A model generated the notes under the pieces. The model saw only the letters and a list, made by a program, of their open reading frames with translations, did no database searches and was not told the origin of the DNA. Below, piece by piece: positions 30,959 to 38,179 of a DNA stretch of 64,000 bases; the first letter of the stretch is position 1, and the number at the start of each line of letters is the position of its first letter. The position numbers were made by a program, and so were the translations under genes. Origin of the DNA: Azospirillum oryzae (GTDB taxonomy: Bacteria; Pseudomonadota; Alphaproteobacteria; Azospirillales; Azospirillaceae); the NCBI RefSeq assembly GCF_900177515.1, contig NZ_FXAK01000002.1, forward strand, positions 414,001-478,000, given 5' to 3'.

Positions 30959-31174
30959 TCAGCCTTTGAAGCGGGCTCTGCCGGGACGGGTTGGTTTGTG
31001 ACGCTCACCTCCTCGAGCGGTTCACGAAGCAGCCTCCCAAAACGCGACAAACCGACACCGGGACCAATGCGGTGGTCCCGATGCCGGCTTGTCTTGTCGT
31101 TCGGCGGTGATCTGTGCCGCCTTTTATCTGGAGTCCCGGCCGGCCCCCCGGTCGGCGGGGACTTCCCTTTCCTT

Positions 31175-32482
31175 TCAGTCGGCGCCCTCGGTGGCCAGCT
31201 TGCCGCCGACCGGCTGGACGGTGTCCTCGGCGATCTGGCGGGCACGCATCGGCTTCAGGACGAACAGGGCCATGAAGGCGGCGATGGCGTTGACCGCGGC
31301 GGCGAAGAAGAACACCGTCTGCCAGGACCCGCTGGAGGCCACTATGATGTTGGCGAAGGGAACGACCAGAGAGGCAGTGCCCTTGGCGGTGTAGAGCAGG
31401 CCGGCGTTGGTGGTGGCGAACTTCGACCCGAAGCTGTCGGCGCAGCAGGACGGGAACAGGCTGTAGATTTCACCCCAGGCGAAGAACACCAGACCGGTCA
31501 GGATGACGAAGGCGACCGGGTTGTGACCCCACTGGTTCAGCGCCAGGATGCCGACCGCTTCGATGGCGAAGGCGACGAACATCGTGTTCTCACGGCCGAT
31601 GTGATCCGACACCCAGCCGAAGAAGGGACGGGTCACGCCGTTCAGCACGCGGTCGATGGTCAGCGCGAAGGTCAGCGCCGGCAGGGTCAGGCCCATGATG
31701 CTGACGGGGGCACCGTCGAGGTGGAAGTCCTTGGCGATCGGGCCGAGCTGGGCGGTGGCCATCAGACCGCCGGCGGCGACCATGACGAACATCAGGTACA
31801 TCACCCAGAAGACCGGCGACTTCAGCGTCTCCTGCGGGGTGTAGTTGCGGCGGCTCTGGTTGACGGCGGACTTGCCCTTCGGCAGCAGGGCCGGGTTGGC
31901 TTCCTTCAGGAACCAGGCCAGCGCGAAGACGATCAGGCCCTGGCCCAGACCGAACACCAGGAAGGTCTGCTGGAAGCCGGAGGTCTGGATCATGTTGGCG
32001 ATCGGCACGACCGTCAGGGCGGACCCTGCACCGAAACCGGCAGCCGTCAGGCCGGCGGCCAGACCGCGGCGATCCGGGAACCACTTCAGCGCGTTGCCGA
32101 CGCAGGTGCCGTACACGGCGCCGGCACCGACGCCGCCCACGGCCGCGCCGATATAGAGCAGCGCCAGCGAGTCGGCGAACGAGTTGATGACCCAGGCCAG
32201 CGCGCAAAGAATGCCGCCGACCACGACGACGATGCGGGGACCGAACTTGTCGACGAACCAGCCTTCGACCGGCACCAGCCAGGTTTCGGTCACGACGAAA
32301 ATGGTGAAGGCGACCTGAATGGCGGCACGGCCCCAATGGTACTTTTCATCGATGGGGTTGACGAACAGCGTCCAGCCATATTGCAGGTTCGCGATCATCG
32401 ACATACAGATCACGCCGATGACCAACTGCATCCAGCGGCCGCCGAGCGGTGCTCCCTGCGCCTCCGAATTCGTATGCTGCAT
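31175..32482 (-). CDS. oxlT: Oxalate/formate antiporter, first copy
   Basis: The 435-residue major-facilitator protein has 12 predicted membrane helices. It matches OxlT by the segments NLQYGWTLFVNPIDEKYHWG, DRVLNGVTRPFFGWVSDHIG and LLYTAKGTASLVVPFA. The last two carry the Arg (R278/R285) and Lys (K367) that correspond to the substrate-binding residues R272 and K355 of the Oxalobacter carrier. OxlT exchanges oxalate for formate across the inner membrane, which can also generate a proton gradient when coupled to decarboxylation. A strong AGGAGGAG site precedes the start. A predicted operator is at 32718. A second carrier of the same length is encoded at 42668-43975. Confidence 0.95.
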   Translation of the reverse strand: MQHTNSEAQGAPLGGRWMQLVIGVICMSMIANLQYGWTLFVNPIDEKYHWGRAAIQVAFTIFVVTETWLVPVEGWFVDKFGPRIVVVVGGILCALAWVINSFADSLALLYIGAAVGGVGAGAVYGTCVGNALKWFPDRRGLAAGLTAAGFGAGSALTVVPIANMIQTSGFQQTFLVFGLGQGLIVFALAWFLKEANPALLPKGKSAVNQSRRNYTPQETLKSPVFWVMYLMFVMVAAGGLMATAQLGPIAKDFHLDGAPVSIMGLTLPALTFALTIDRVLNGVTRPFFGWVSDHIGRENTMFVAFAIEAVGILALNQWGHNPVAFVILTGLVFFAWGEIYSLFPSCCADSFGSKFATTNAGLLYTAKGTASLVVPFANIIVASSGSWQTVFFFAAAVNAIAAFMALFVLKPMRARQIAEDTVQPVGGKLATEGAD

Positions 32483-32717
32483 CTTCTATCTCCTCCTAGG
32501 AAGCGGTTTTCTGCCGGTTCGGGCGTCGCTTCTGTTTTGATGCTTAGGCTTTTACCTTTGGCGTCTTCTTAGATGCGTTCAGAGATTTGACGCTATTGTT
32601 CGCTTGTGCTTGGCAGCGCGGCGAGGATGCGGCCTCGGGGCGCTGCTCTGCTTGGGTGACGGATTTTCGCCTCCCGCCAAACCGGTGCGGTCCTGGTCCG
32701 ATCTGGAATTATCAATA

Positions 32718-32727
32718 TGGTATACCA
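32718..32727. promoter_or_regulatory. Predicted GntR operator upstream of oxlT1
   Basis: TGGTATACCA followed by GATGCCGGACA is a perfect palindrome with the same right flank as the copy upstream of gntR at 16331. It lies 236 bp upstream of the oxlT1 start. Confidence 0.65.
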
Positions 32728-32873
32728 GATGCCGGACACCTGACAAGCGATTAGTGGAATGGGCGAACTGTTTCTGCAGGCTGCATTCGCTTATGAGCCG
32801 GGGGCGAGAGTCGCGTTTTGATTTTCCGGCACGCGGAAAGCGGGGCGGCGTAGCTTTCGGCCGGACAATCTAT

Positions 32874-32890
32874 TGGCATATGGTATGCCA
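32874..32890. promoter_or_regulatory. Predicted GntR operator upstream of the acetyltransferase gene
   Basis: TGGCATA and TATGCCA flank a TGG centre, giving a 17-bp inverted repeat that also contains TGGTATGCCA. It ends 105 bp upstream of the GNAT gene. Confidence 0.55.
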
Positions 32891-32995
32891 GTTCCGACGG
32901 CACGGTTCGGCCCGGCAACCGCCGGCCGGCACGGTCTCCGCCGCCGGCGCTGACGCCCTTCCCGGCAGAACCCATATGATAAGGAGTCGACCGCC

Positions 32996-33439
32996 ATGGA
33001 CCAGCAGCAGAACATCGAGATCGTCGTGGCGCGTGACGATGCCGATATCGCCGCCAGCTACCCGATCATGAAGGAGCTGCGGACCCACATGACCGACCCC
33101 GAGGCCTACCGCGCGCAGATTCGCCGCCAGATGGACGACGGCTACAACCTCGCCCTTCTGCGGCTGGACGGCGAGATCGCCGGCTGCGGCGGCTTCCGCG
33201 TCCACGAGACGCTGTCGCGCGGTCGCTATATGTATGTGGAGGATCTGGTCACCAGCTCCGCCAAGCGGTCCTATGGGCTGGGCGACAAGCTGTTCGACTG
33301 GCTGGCGGGCGAAGCGCGGGAGCGTGGCTGCGCCCAGATGGAGATCATCTCCGGCATCCAGCGCGGCGAGGCACACCGCTTCTATCACCGCAAGCGGATG
33401 ACCATCAAAAGCTTCCAGCTGGTGCTGCCGCTCGCCTGA
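32996..33439 (+). CDS. GNAT-family N-acetyltransferase
   Basis: The 147-residue protein is a single GNAT domain. The acetyl-CoA pyrophosphate loop is KRSYGLGDKLFDWL (about residues 90-103), and the last strand holds HRFYHRKRMTIKSFQLVL. The N-terminus (IEIVVARDDADIAASYPIMK) is the usual beta1-alpha1. The acceptor is unknown. Its neighbours downstream on the same strand are a CBS protein and a histone-deacetylase-like hydrolase, the same order of functions as acuA-acuB-acuC in Bacillus, where AcuA acetylates acetyl-CoA synthetase. It is shorter than AcuA, so the analogy is one of context. Confidence 0.88.
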   Translation: MDQQQNIEIVVARDDADIAASYPIMKELRTHMTDPEAYRAQIRRQMDDGYNLALLRLDGEIAGCGGFRVHETLSRGRYMYVEDLVTSSAKRSYGLGDKLFDWLAGEARERGCAQMEIISGIQRGEAHRFYHRKRMTIKSFQLVLPLA

Positions 33440-33470
33440 CCGGGGCGCGCGCCGCCCAGGCGCAGAAACG

Positions 33471-33500
33471 AAAAAGACGGCCTGGAATGGCCGTCTTTCT
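33471..33500. terminator. Bidirectional terminator after the GNAT gene
   Basis: Arms 33473-33482 and 33489-33498 form a perfect 10-bp stem with A residues to the left and T residues to the right. It separates the GNAT gene from the convergent small membrane-protein gene. Confidence 0.8.
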
Positions 33501-33529
33501 CACGAACTCGGGGGGTGTGGACCCGCGGA

Positions 33530-33751
33530 TCAGAAGGCGCGGGGGAAGCTTGCCCAGGCGGGACCCGGCGGCAGCTCGTCTTCCGGTTCCTTGAGATCGG
33601 CTTCGGTCGGATTGGCGAGGCGAAGCGGCGCGGAAGAGAAATCGCGCTGAGACTTGCCCGCGGCGGCGATCTGCATCGACAGGATGTAGTGGACCGTGCC
33701 GCCGAAGACGGACAGCACAAGCGCCAGAACCAGCATTTCCAACATGTTCAT
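33530..33751 (-). CDS. Small single-pass membrane protein, 73 residues
   Basis: The protein begins MNMLEMLVLALVLSVFGGTV and has one membrane helix (about residues 4-30). A charged soluble tail rich in Pro and Glu follows (PTEADLKEPEDELPPGPAWA). A GGAG ribosome site and a shared terminator at 33471-33500 support it as a real gene. It is divergent from the second CBS gene and lies inside the otherwise co-directional GNAT, CBS and deacetylase group. No family is recognised. Confidence 0.65.
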   Translation of the reverse strand: MNMLEMLVLALVLSVFGGTVHYILSMQIAAAGKSQRDFSSAPLRLANPTEADLKEPEDELPPGPAWASFPRAF

Positions 33752-33844
33752 CGCTCCAGTGTCTCGGTGGGGTGCTTTTTTTGTTTGGTCGGCTTCGGCG
33801 TGACCATTCTGTTATGACGCGCCGCAGCATTCGGTTCAAGTTTT

Positions 33845-33854
33845 TTGGTATACA
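33845..33854. promoter_or_regulatory. Predicted GntR operator (distal) upstream of the second CBS gene
   Basis: TTGGTATACA is followed by AGGTACAAGATGCCGGACA. It shares the GGTATAC core and the GATGCCGGACA flank with the oxlT1 operator, which argues that the similarity is not accidental. Confidence 0.55.
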
Positions 33855-34038
33855 AGGTACAAGATGCCGGACATGCGCATGCCGCATGCCTCCGGCCGTT
33901 TGCATGCGTATCAAACATATCGCATATCAAACATTTTGCCTCTTATGCTTTGGCATTACGGGTCCAACAGCGCGGCGGCGATTGCGCTGCACAATCGAAT
34001 GGACCGCGGTCGAAATTGTTTGCGTGGCGTACTGTATC

Positions 34039-34048
34039 TGGCATACCA
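34039..34048. promoter_or_regulatory. Predicted GntR operator (proximal) upstream of the second CBS gene
   Basis: TGGCATACCA, preceded by ATC, reads ATGGTATGCCAGAT on the other strand. It lies 102 bp before the CBS start. Confidence 0.55.
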
Positions 34049-34149
34049 TATTCAAAGCACGACGCCCGGCCGGGCGCCTTGCCGTCCCGAAGGGGAGCCG
34101 CCCGACAGACGGTTTTCCTGCCAGCCGCCAGCCGATCAGGAGTCACGCC

Positions 34150-34608
34150 ATGAAGGTCGAACATATCCTGCGCACCAAGGAATCCCGCGTCGTCGCCGTG
34201 CGGACCAGCGCCACGGTCGCCGAGGCCGTCAAGCTGATGAAGGCGGAGAACATCAGCGCCCTGATCGTCAAGGATGTCTGCCGCACCGAAGGCAACACGC
34301 TGGCCGGCGTGCTTTCGGAGCGCGACGTCGTCCACGCCCTGCTGGAGCGCGGCGGCTCGCTGCTGTCCATGCCGGTGTCGCAGCTGATGACGCGCCAGCC
34401 GGTGACCTGCACCCCGTCCGACAGCGTCCAGCAGGCGCTGCAGCTGATGGACAAGCACCATATCCGCCATCTTCCGGTTCTGGAGGACGGCCATCTGGTC
34501 GGCGTCGTCAGCGCCCGCGACTTCACCCGCCTGCATCTGCAGGAGCTTGAAGGCACCGTCGCCTCGGTCGCCGAGCCGCCGCCGGCGCCCACCAGCTACG
34601 CCCACTGA
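34150..34608 (+). CDS. CBS-pair regulatory protein, second paralogue
   Basis: The 152-residue protein has two CBS motifs (about residues 8-65 and 75-130) with TSATVAEAVKLMKAENISAL, GVLSERDVVHALLERG, TPSDSVQQALQLMDKHHIRH and GVVSARDFTRLHLQEL. It is a clear paralogue of the protein at 28331-28816. A CAGGAG site precedes the ATG at 34150. It is followed by a terminator and then, 71 bp after its stop, by the deacetylase gene. In Bacillus the corresponding position between acuA and acuC is held by acuB, also a CBS protein, though AcuB carries an extra ACT domain that is missing here. Confidence 0.9.
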   Translation: MKVEHILRTKESRVVAVRTSATVAEAVKLMKAENISALIVKDVCRTEGNTLAGVLSERDVVHALLERGGSLLSMPVSQLMTRQPVTCTPSDSVQQALQLMDKHHIRHLPVLEDGHLVGVVSARDFTRLHLQELEGTVASVAEPPPAPTSYAH

Positions 34609-34624
34609 ACCATTCCCCGACCAT

Positions 34625-34660
34625 GGCGCCGCCGGCACATCCTGTCCGGCGGCGCCTTTC
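34625..34660 (+). terminator. Terminator or attenuator after the second CBS gene
   Basis: Arms 34625-34635 and 34646-34656 form a perfect 11-bp GC stem with a 10-nt loop followed by TTTC. It lies 17 bp after the CBS stop and just before the deacetylase ribosome site, so partial read-through may set the ratio of the two products. Confidence 0.6.
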
Positions 34661-34679
34661 CTATGGGAGAGGCCGCACC

Positions 34680-35609
34680 GTGACCACCCTGATCTTCACC
34701 CATCACGACTGCTTCGCGCATGACACCGGCCCCGGCCATCCGGAGGCGCCGGAACGGCTGGCGGTGGTGTGGCAAGTGCTGGACCGGCCGGAGTTCCGCG
34801 ACCTGGAGCGCCGATCCGCCCCCGAGGCCGATGTGGAGCAGCTGTCACGCGTCCATGACCGCGCTTACGTCGATGCCGTGCTGGCCGCGGTGCCGGCCAA
34901 CGGGTATCAGCGGCTGGACGGCGACACGCTGCTGTCGCCGGGGTCGCGCGGCGCCATCCTGCGCGCGGCCGGATCGGTCTGCGCCGCGGTGGACGCGGTG
35001 CTGGCCGGCGAGGCGACCAACGCCTTCTGCGCGGTGCGCCCCTGCGGCCATCATGCCGAACCGGCCCGTGCCATGGGCTTCTGCGTCTTCAACAACATCG
35101 CCGTCGGAGCGGAGCATGCCCGCAAGACACACGGGCTGACCCGCGTCGCCGTGGTCGATTTCGACGTGCATCACGGCAACGGCACCCAGGCGATGTTCGC
35201 CGACGACCCCGACCTGTTCTTCGCCTCCACCCACCAGTCGCCGCTCTATCCCGGCACCGGCAATTCGTGGGAGCGCGGCGTCGACGGCAACATCCTGAAC
35301 CTGCCGCTGGAGCCCTACAGCGGCTCCGTCGAGTTCCGCCAGGCGGTGGAGCGCGCCATCCTGCCGGCGCTGGAGGCGTTCCAGCCGGAATTGCTGCTGA
35401 TCTCCGCCGGCTTCGACGCCCACAAGCGCGATCCGCTGGCCCAGCTCGGCCTGACGGCGGAGGATTTCGAATGGGTGACGCGCAAGCTGGTCGAGCTGGC
35501 CGACCGTGTCTGCGGCGGCCGGGTGGTGTCGGCGCTGGAAGGTGGCTATGACGCGACCGGTCTGGCGGAGGGCTGCGCGGCGCATCTGACGGCGCTGATG
35601 CGGGGGTGA
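34680..35609 (+). CDS. Histone-deacetylase-family hydrolase (AcuC-like)
   Basis: The 309-residue protein is a class II-type HDAC-fold amidohydrolase acting on acetyl-lysine or acetylpolyamine. Zinc ligands D162, H164 and D246 lie in VDFDVHHGNGTQ and SAGFDAHKRDPL, with the His pair H124/H125 in CGHHAEPARAMGFCVFNN. The transition-state Tyr is in LEGGYD near residue 291. The GTG at 34680 is preferred over an ATG at 34623 because GGGAGAGG lies just before it and the earlier ATG would sit upstream of a terminator hairpin. With the GNAT and CBS genes it recalls the acuABC arrangement. Confidence 0.9.
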   Translation: MTTLIFTHHDCFAHDTGPGHPEAPERLAVVWQVLDRPEFRDLERRSAPEADVEQLSRVHDRAYVDAVLAAVPANGYQRLDGDTLLSPGSRGAILRAAGSVCAAVDAVLAGEATNAFCAVRPCGHHAEPARAMGFCVFNNIAVGAEHARKTHGLTRVAVVDFDVHHGNGTQAMFADDPDLFFASTHQSPLYPGTGNSWERGVDGNILNLPLEPYSGSVEFRQAVERAILPALEAFQPELLLISAGFDAHKRDPLAQLGLTAEDFEWVTRKLVELADRVCGGRVVSALEGGYDATGLAEGCAAHLTALMRG

Positions 35610-35614
35610 CTGGT

Positions 35615-35723
35615 CCCCTCCCCCGCCCAGCTCTCGCACAAAGCTTCGCTTTGTGCTGACGCGGCAGGCGGACCGTAGGTCCGCTGAGAGCGGGGGAGGG
35701 TCAGGGTGGGGGTCTAACTCCGC
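35615..35723 (+). repeat. Intergenic repeat, copy A (with structured centre)
   Basis: The element lies between the convergent deacetylase and PPDK-like genes. Outer arms CCCTCCCCCGC and GCGGGGGAGGG enclose a centre with two further hairpins, GCACAAAG/CTTTGTGC and GCGGACC/GGTCCGC. About 90 bp are nearly identical, in inverted orientation, to copy B at 40665-40784. Confidence 0.85.
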
Positions 35724-35734
35724 ACCCCTCCACC

Positions 35735-37459
35735 TCAATCCGCCGCCAACCCCACCCCGCACTCCCGCGCCCAATCCAGCAGCCGGGCGGTCGCACCGTC
35801 CGGCTCCGGCCGCTGCAGCGTCGCGGTTCCCAGCACCACGGCGCCATTGCTGCCGTCGATGGTCAGCAGGTCGCCGGTTCGGACGGTCACCTCGCCGGCC
35901 CGCATCACCTTCTCTTCCAGGTCGATGCGCAGCCCGCGGGCACCGCAGACGCAAGGGCGGCCCATGCCGCGCGCGACGGTGGCTGCGTGGCTGGTGAAGC
36001 CGCCGCGGGCGGTGACGATGCCGACGGCGGCCTGCATGCCGTGGATGTCCTCCGGCGAGGTTTCCGGCCGGCACAGGATCACCGGTGCGCCGCCGCGCGA
36101 CAGACGCAGCGCGTCCTCCGTCGTGAAGGCGGCCCGCCCGGTCGCCGCGCCGGGCGAGGCGGGAAGCCCGGTCGCGATGGCGGCGGCCAGCGCCTCCGGC
36201 GTCAGGGTCGGGCGCAGCAGCTCGTCGAGCGCCTGCGGATCGACGCGGCGCACCGCCTCGTCGCGGGTGATGATCCCCTCCTCCGCCATGTCGACGGCGA
36301 TACGGACGGCCGCTTCGGACGAGCGCTTGCCGCTGCGCGACTGCAGGATGAACAGGCGCCCGCCGTCCACGGTGAACTCGATGTCCTGCATGTCGCCGAA
36401 GGCGCGTTCCAGCCGTTCGGCCACCGCGCAAAGCTCCGTATAGACCGCCGGCATGCGGCGTTCCATCGAGCGGTCGGGGTGGGACTGGCTGGCGCTCAGC
36501 GGGTCGGGGTCGCAGGTGCCGGACACCACATCCTCGCCCTGGGCATCGGCCAGGAACTCGCCGCACAGGCCGGGCGCGCCGGTGGAGGGATCGCGGGTGA
36601 ACAGAACGCCGGTGCCGGATTCCGCCCCGCGGTTGCCGAACACCATCGCCTGCACCGTCACCGCCGTCCCCAGATCCTCCGGGACATCGTGCAGGGCGCG
36701 GAAGGCGACCGCCCGCGGGTTCATCCAGGAACGGAAGACCGCCGCCACCGCCAGACGCAGCTGTTCGGCCGGATCCTGCGGAAAGGGACGGCCGCAGCGC
36801 GTCTCCACCAGCCGCAGGAAGCGCGGCATCAGGCTTCGCCAGTCCTCCGCCGTCAGCTCGCCGTCGCGCTGAAGCCCGCGCTCCTCCTTGTATTCGTCCA
36901 GCAGCGCCTCGAACCGGTGGCCGGGCACCCCCATCACCACGCAGCCGAAACACTGGACCAGCCGGCGATAGCAATCATAGGCGAAGCGCGCATCGCCCGA
37001 GGCCGCCGCCAACCCCTGCACCGTCCGGTCGTTGAGACCGAGATTGAGGATGCTGTCCATCATGCCCGGCATCGACACCGCCGCGCCCGAGCGGACGGAC
37101 AGCAGCAGCGGACCGCCCCCTCCCGTGCCGTCGCCGAAACGCCCGCCCGCCTGCCGCTCCAGCGCCAGGACGGCGGCGTCGATCCGCTTCAGCAGCCCCG
37201 CCGGCAGCGCGTCGTCCGCGCCCAGCTCGCGCCCGGCCTCCGCGGCGATGACGAAGCCCGGCGGCACCGGAATCCCCAGCGCCGCCATCTCCACCAGACG
37301 CGCGCCCTTGTTGCCCAGCCGCTCCACATCGGCCCGCCCGGCGACCAGACCGGCGGCAAGCCCGGCCCCGAAAGGGACGATCACGTCATGTGCGGTCGCG
37401 AAGAGGCTGGAGGCCCGGCGGCGCATCGGGGCGATGTCGGGAGCGGTGGAGGTGTTCAT
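35735..37459 (-). CDS. PPDK-like phosphotransferase lacking the PEP/pyruvate domain
   Basis: The 574-residue protein matches the first two parts of pyruvate phosphate dikinase. The N-terminal ATP-grasp domain has LGNKGARLVEMAALGIPVPP, LLLSVRSGAAVSMPGMMDSI and DIEFTVDGGRLFILQSRSGK. The swivelling phosphohistidine domain has ARGGFTSHAATVARGMG with His at about 491. Complete PPDK is near 880 residues and carries a C-terminal PEP/pyruvate barrel, which is absent. The protein ends cleanly with its own stop, so it is either a split enzyme or a dikinase with another acceptor. It overlaps the preceding GarR-like gene by ATGA. Its convergent neighbour is the deacetylase across repeat A. Confidence 0.88.
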   Translation of the reverse strand: MNTSTAPDIAPMRRRASSLFATAHDVIVPFGAGLAAGLVAGRADVERLGNKGARLVEMAALGIPVPPGFVIAAEAGRELGADDALPAGLLKRIDAAVLALERQAGGRFGDGTGGGGPLLLSVRSGAAVSMPGMMDSILNLGLNDRTVQGLAAASGDARFAYDCYRRLVQCFGCVVMGVPGHRFEALLDEYKEERGLQRDGELTAEDWRSLMPRFLRLVETRCGRPFPQDPAEQLRLAVAAVFRSWMNPRAVAFRALHDVPEDLGTAVTVQAMVFGNRGAESGTGVLFTRDPSTGAPGLCGEFLADAQGEDVVSGTCDPDPLSASQSHPDRSMERRMPAVYTELCAVAERLERAFGDMQDIEFTVDGGRLFILQSRSGKRSSEAAVRIAVDMAEEGIITRDEAVRRVDPQALDELLRPTLTPEALAAAIATGLPASPGAATGRAAFTTEDALRLSRGGAPVILCRPETSPEDIHGMQAAVGIVTARGGFTSHAATVARGMGRPCVCGARGLRIDLEEKVMRAGEVTVRTGDLLTIDGSNGAVVLGTATLQRPEPDGATARLLDWARECGVGLAAD

Positions 37460-38037
37460 GATGTGCCCAACCTGGATTCAGCCGGCCCGTCGAAGGCCAT
37501 CAGACGCAGCAGCCGGTGCAGTCCATCCGGATCGTCGCTTTTCCTGTCCGTCCTCTTGCTGTCCGACATCTTCCTGTCTGACAGGCGGAGCAGACGCCCC
37601 CGCTGCCCCGAACCGGGACCGCCGGCACGGACGACGCCATCGGTAAACAGCCGCAGCAGCGGTTCGGCCCGCACACAGGCCGCGTCGCTGCCGCCGACAT
37701 CGATGACCGGGCCGCTGCCGACCGGTGCATCGACCAGAAGCCCGCCCAGATCGGCGAGCCGCGCGGCGTTGGCCGAAGCCTCCGCCGGCGGCAGGACCGA
37801 CAGGTCGATCACCAGCGCGCCCGGCGGCAGGGCGGCGGCAAAGCCGTCCTCGGCGAACAGGGCGCTCTCGACCGCGCAGGCGTCGGGCAACAGCATCATC
37901 ACCACGTCGCACGCGCCGGCCCGGTCGCGGAAGGCGCCTCGGCCATGGGGGTGGCGGTGCAGCCGGTGCCCGGCCTCCCGCAGCCTGTCCATGATCGCCT
38001 CGGCCATCTCCCCGTCCCCGATGAATCCGACATCCAT
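37456..38037 (-). CDS. Truncated GarR-like beta-hydroxyacid dehydrogenase
   Basis: The 193-residue protein contains only the NAD-binding half of the 3-hydroxyisobutyrate/tartronate-semialdehyde reductase family. The start MDVGFIGDGEMAEAIMDRLR is the dinucleotide loop, with the usual last Gly replaced by Ala, and VDAPVGSGPVIDVGGS is the substrate-loop region. The helical C-terminal domain with the catalytic Lys is missing. In its place stands a charged repeat-like run (SDRKMSDSKRTDRKS) encoded by 15-bp near-repeats. Ordinary members have about 295 residues. A GGGAGG site and the ATGA overlap with the PPDK-like gene suggest it is still translated, but reductase activity is doubtful. Confidence 0.75.
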   Translation of the reverse strand: MDVGFIGDGEMAEAIMDRLREAGHRLHRHPHGRGAFRDRAGACDVVMMLLPDACAVESALFAEDGFAAALPPGALVIDLSVLPPAEASANAARLADLGGLLVDAPVGSGPVIDVGGSDAACVRAEPLLRLFTDGVVRAGGPGSGQRGRLLRLSDRKMSDSKRTDRKSDDPDGLHRLLRLMAFDGPAESRLGTS

Positions 38038-38179
38038 TCCGCGATCCTCCCGCCTCCGCGCGGAGCGCCGTCATCCGGCGCCGAGCGTCAGGCTGGAGAT
38101 TGATTGCTCATGTCGCGTCGCACAATAGCACGCCCGCGCAATTTTCACATCGCGGAAACCCGCCTGAGCTTACCTAATC

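Larger units (their letters stand above)
32483..32995. promoter_or_regulatory. Divergent control region between oxlT1 and the GNAT gene
   Basis: This 513-bp stretch separates the divergent oxlT1 and acetyltransferase genes and contains no gene. It holds two operator-like palindromes (32718-32727 and 32874-32890) and is less GC-rich than the surrounding genes. Confidence 0.6.
33752..34149. promoter_or_regulatory. Divergent control region upstream of the second CBS gene
   Basis: This 398-bp stretch contains no gene. It holds two operator-like sites (33845-33854 and 34039-34048). It also has an imperfect tandem repeat around 33905-33935, where CGTATCAAACATAT is followed by CGCATATCAAACAT. It is markedly more AT-rich than the coding DNA. 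Confidence 0.55.
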
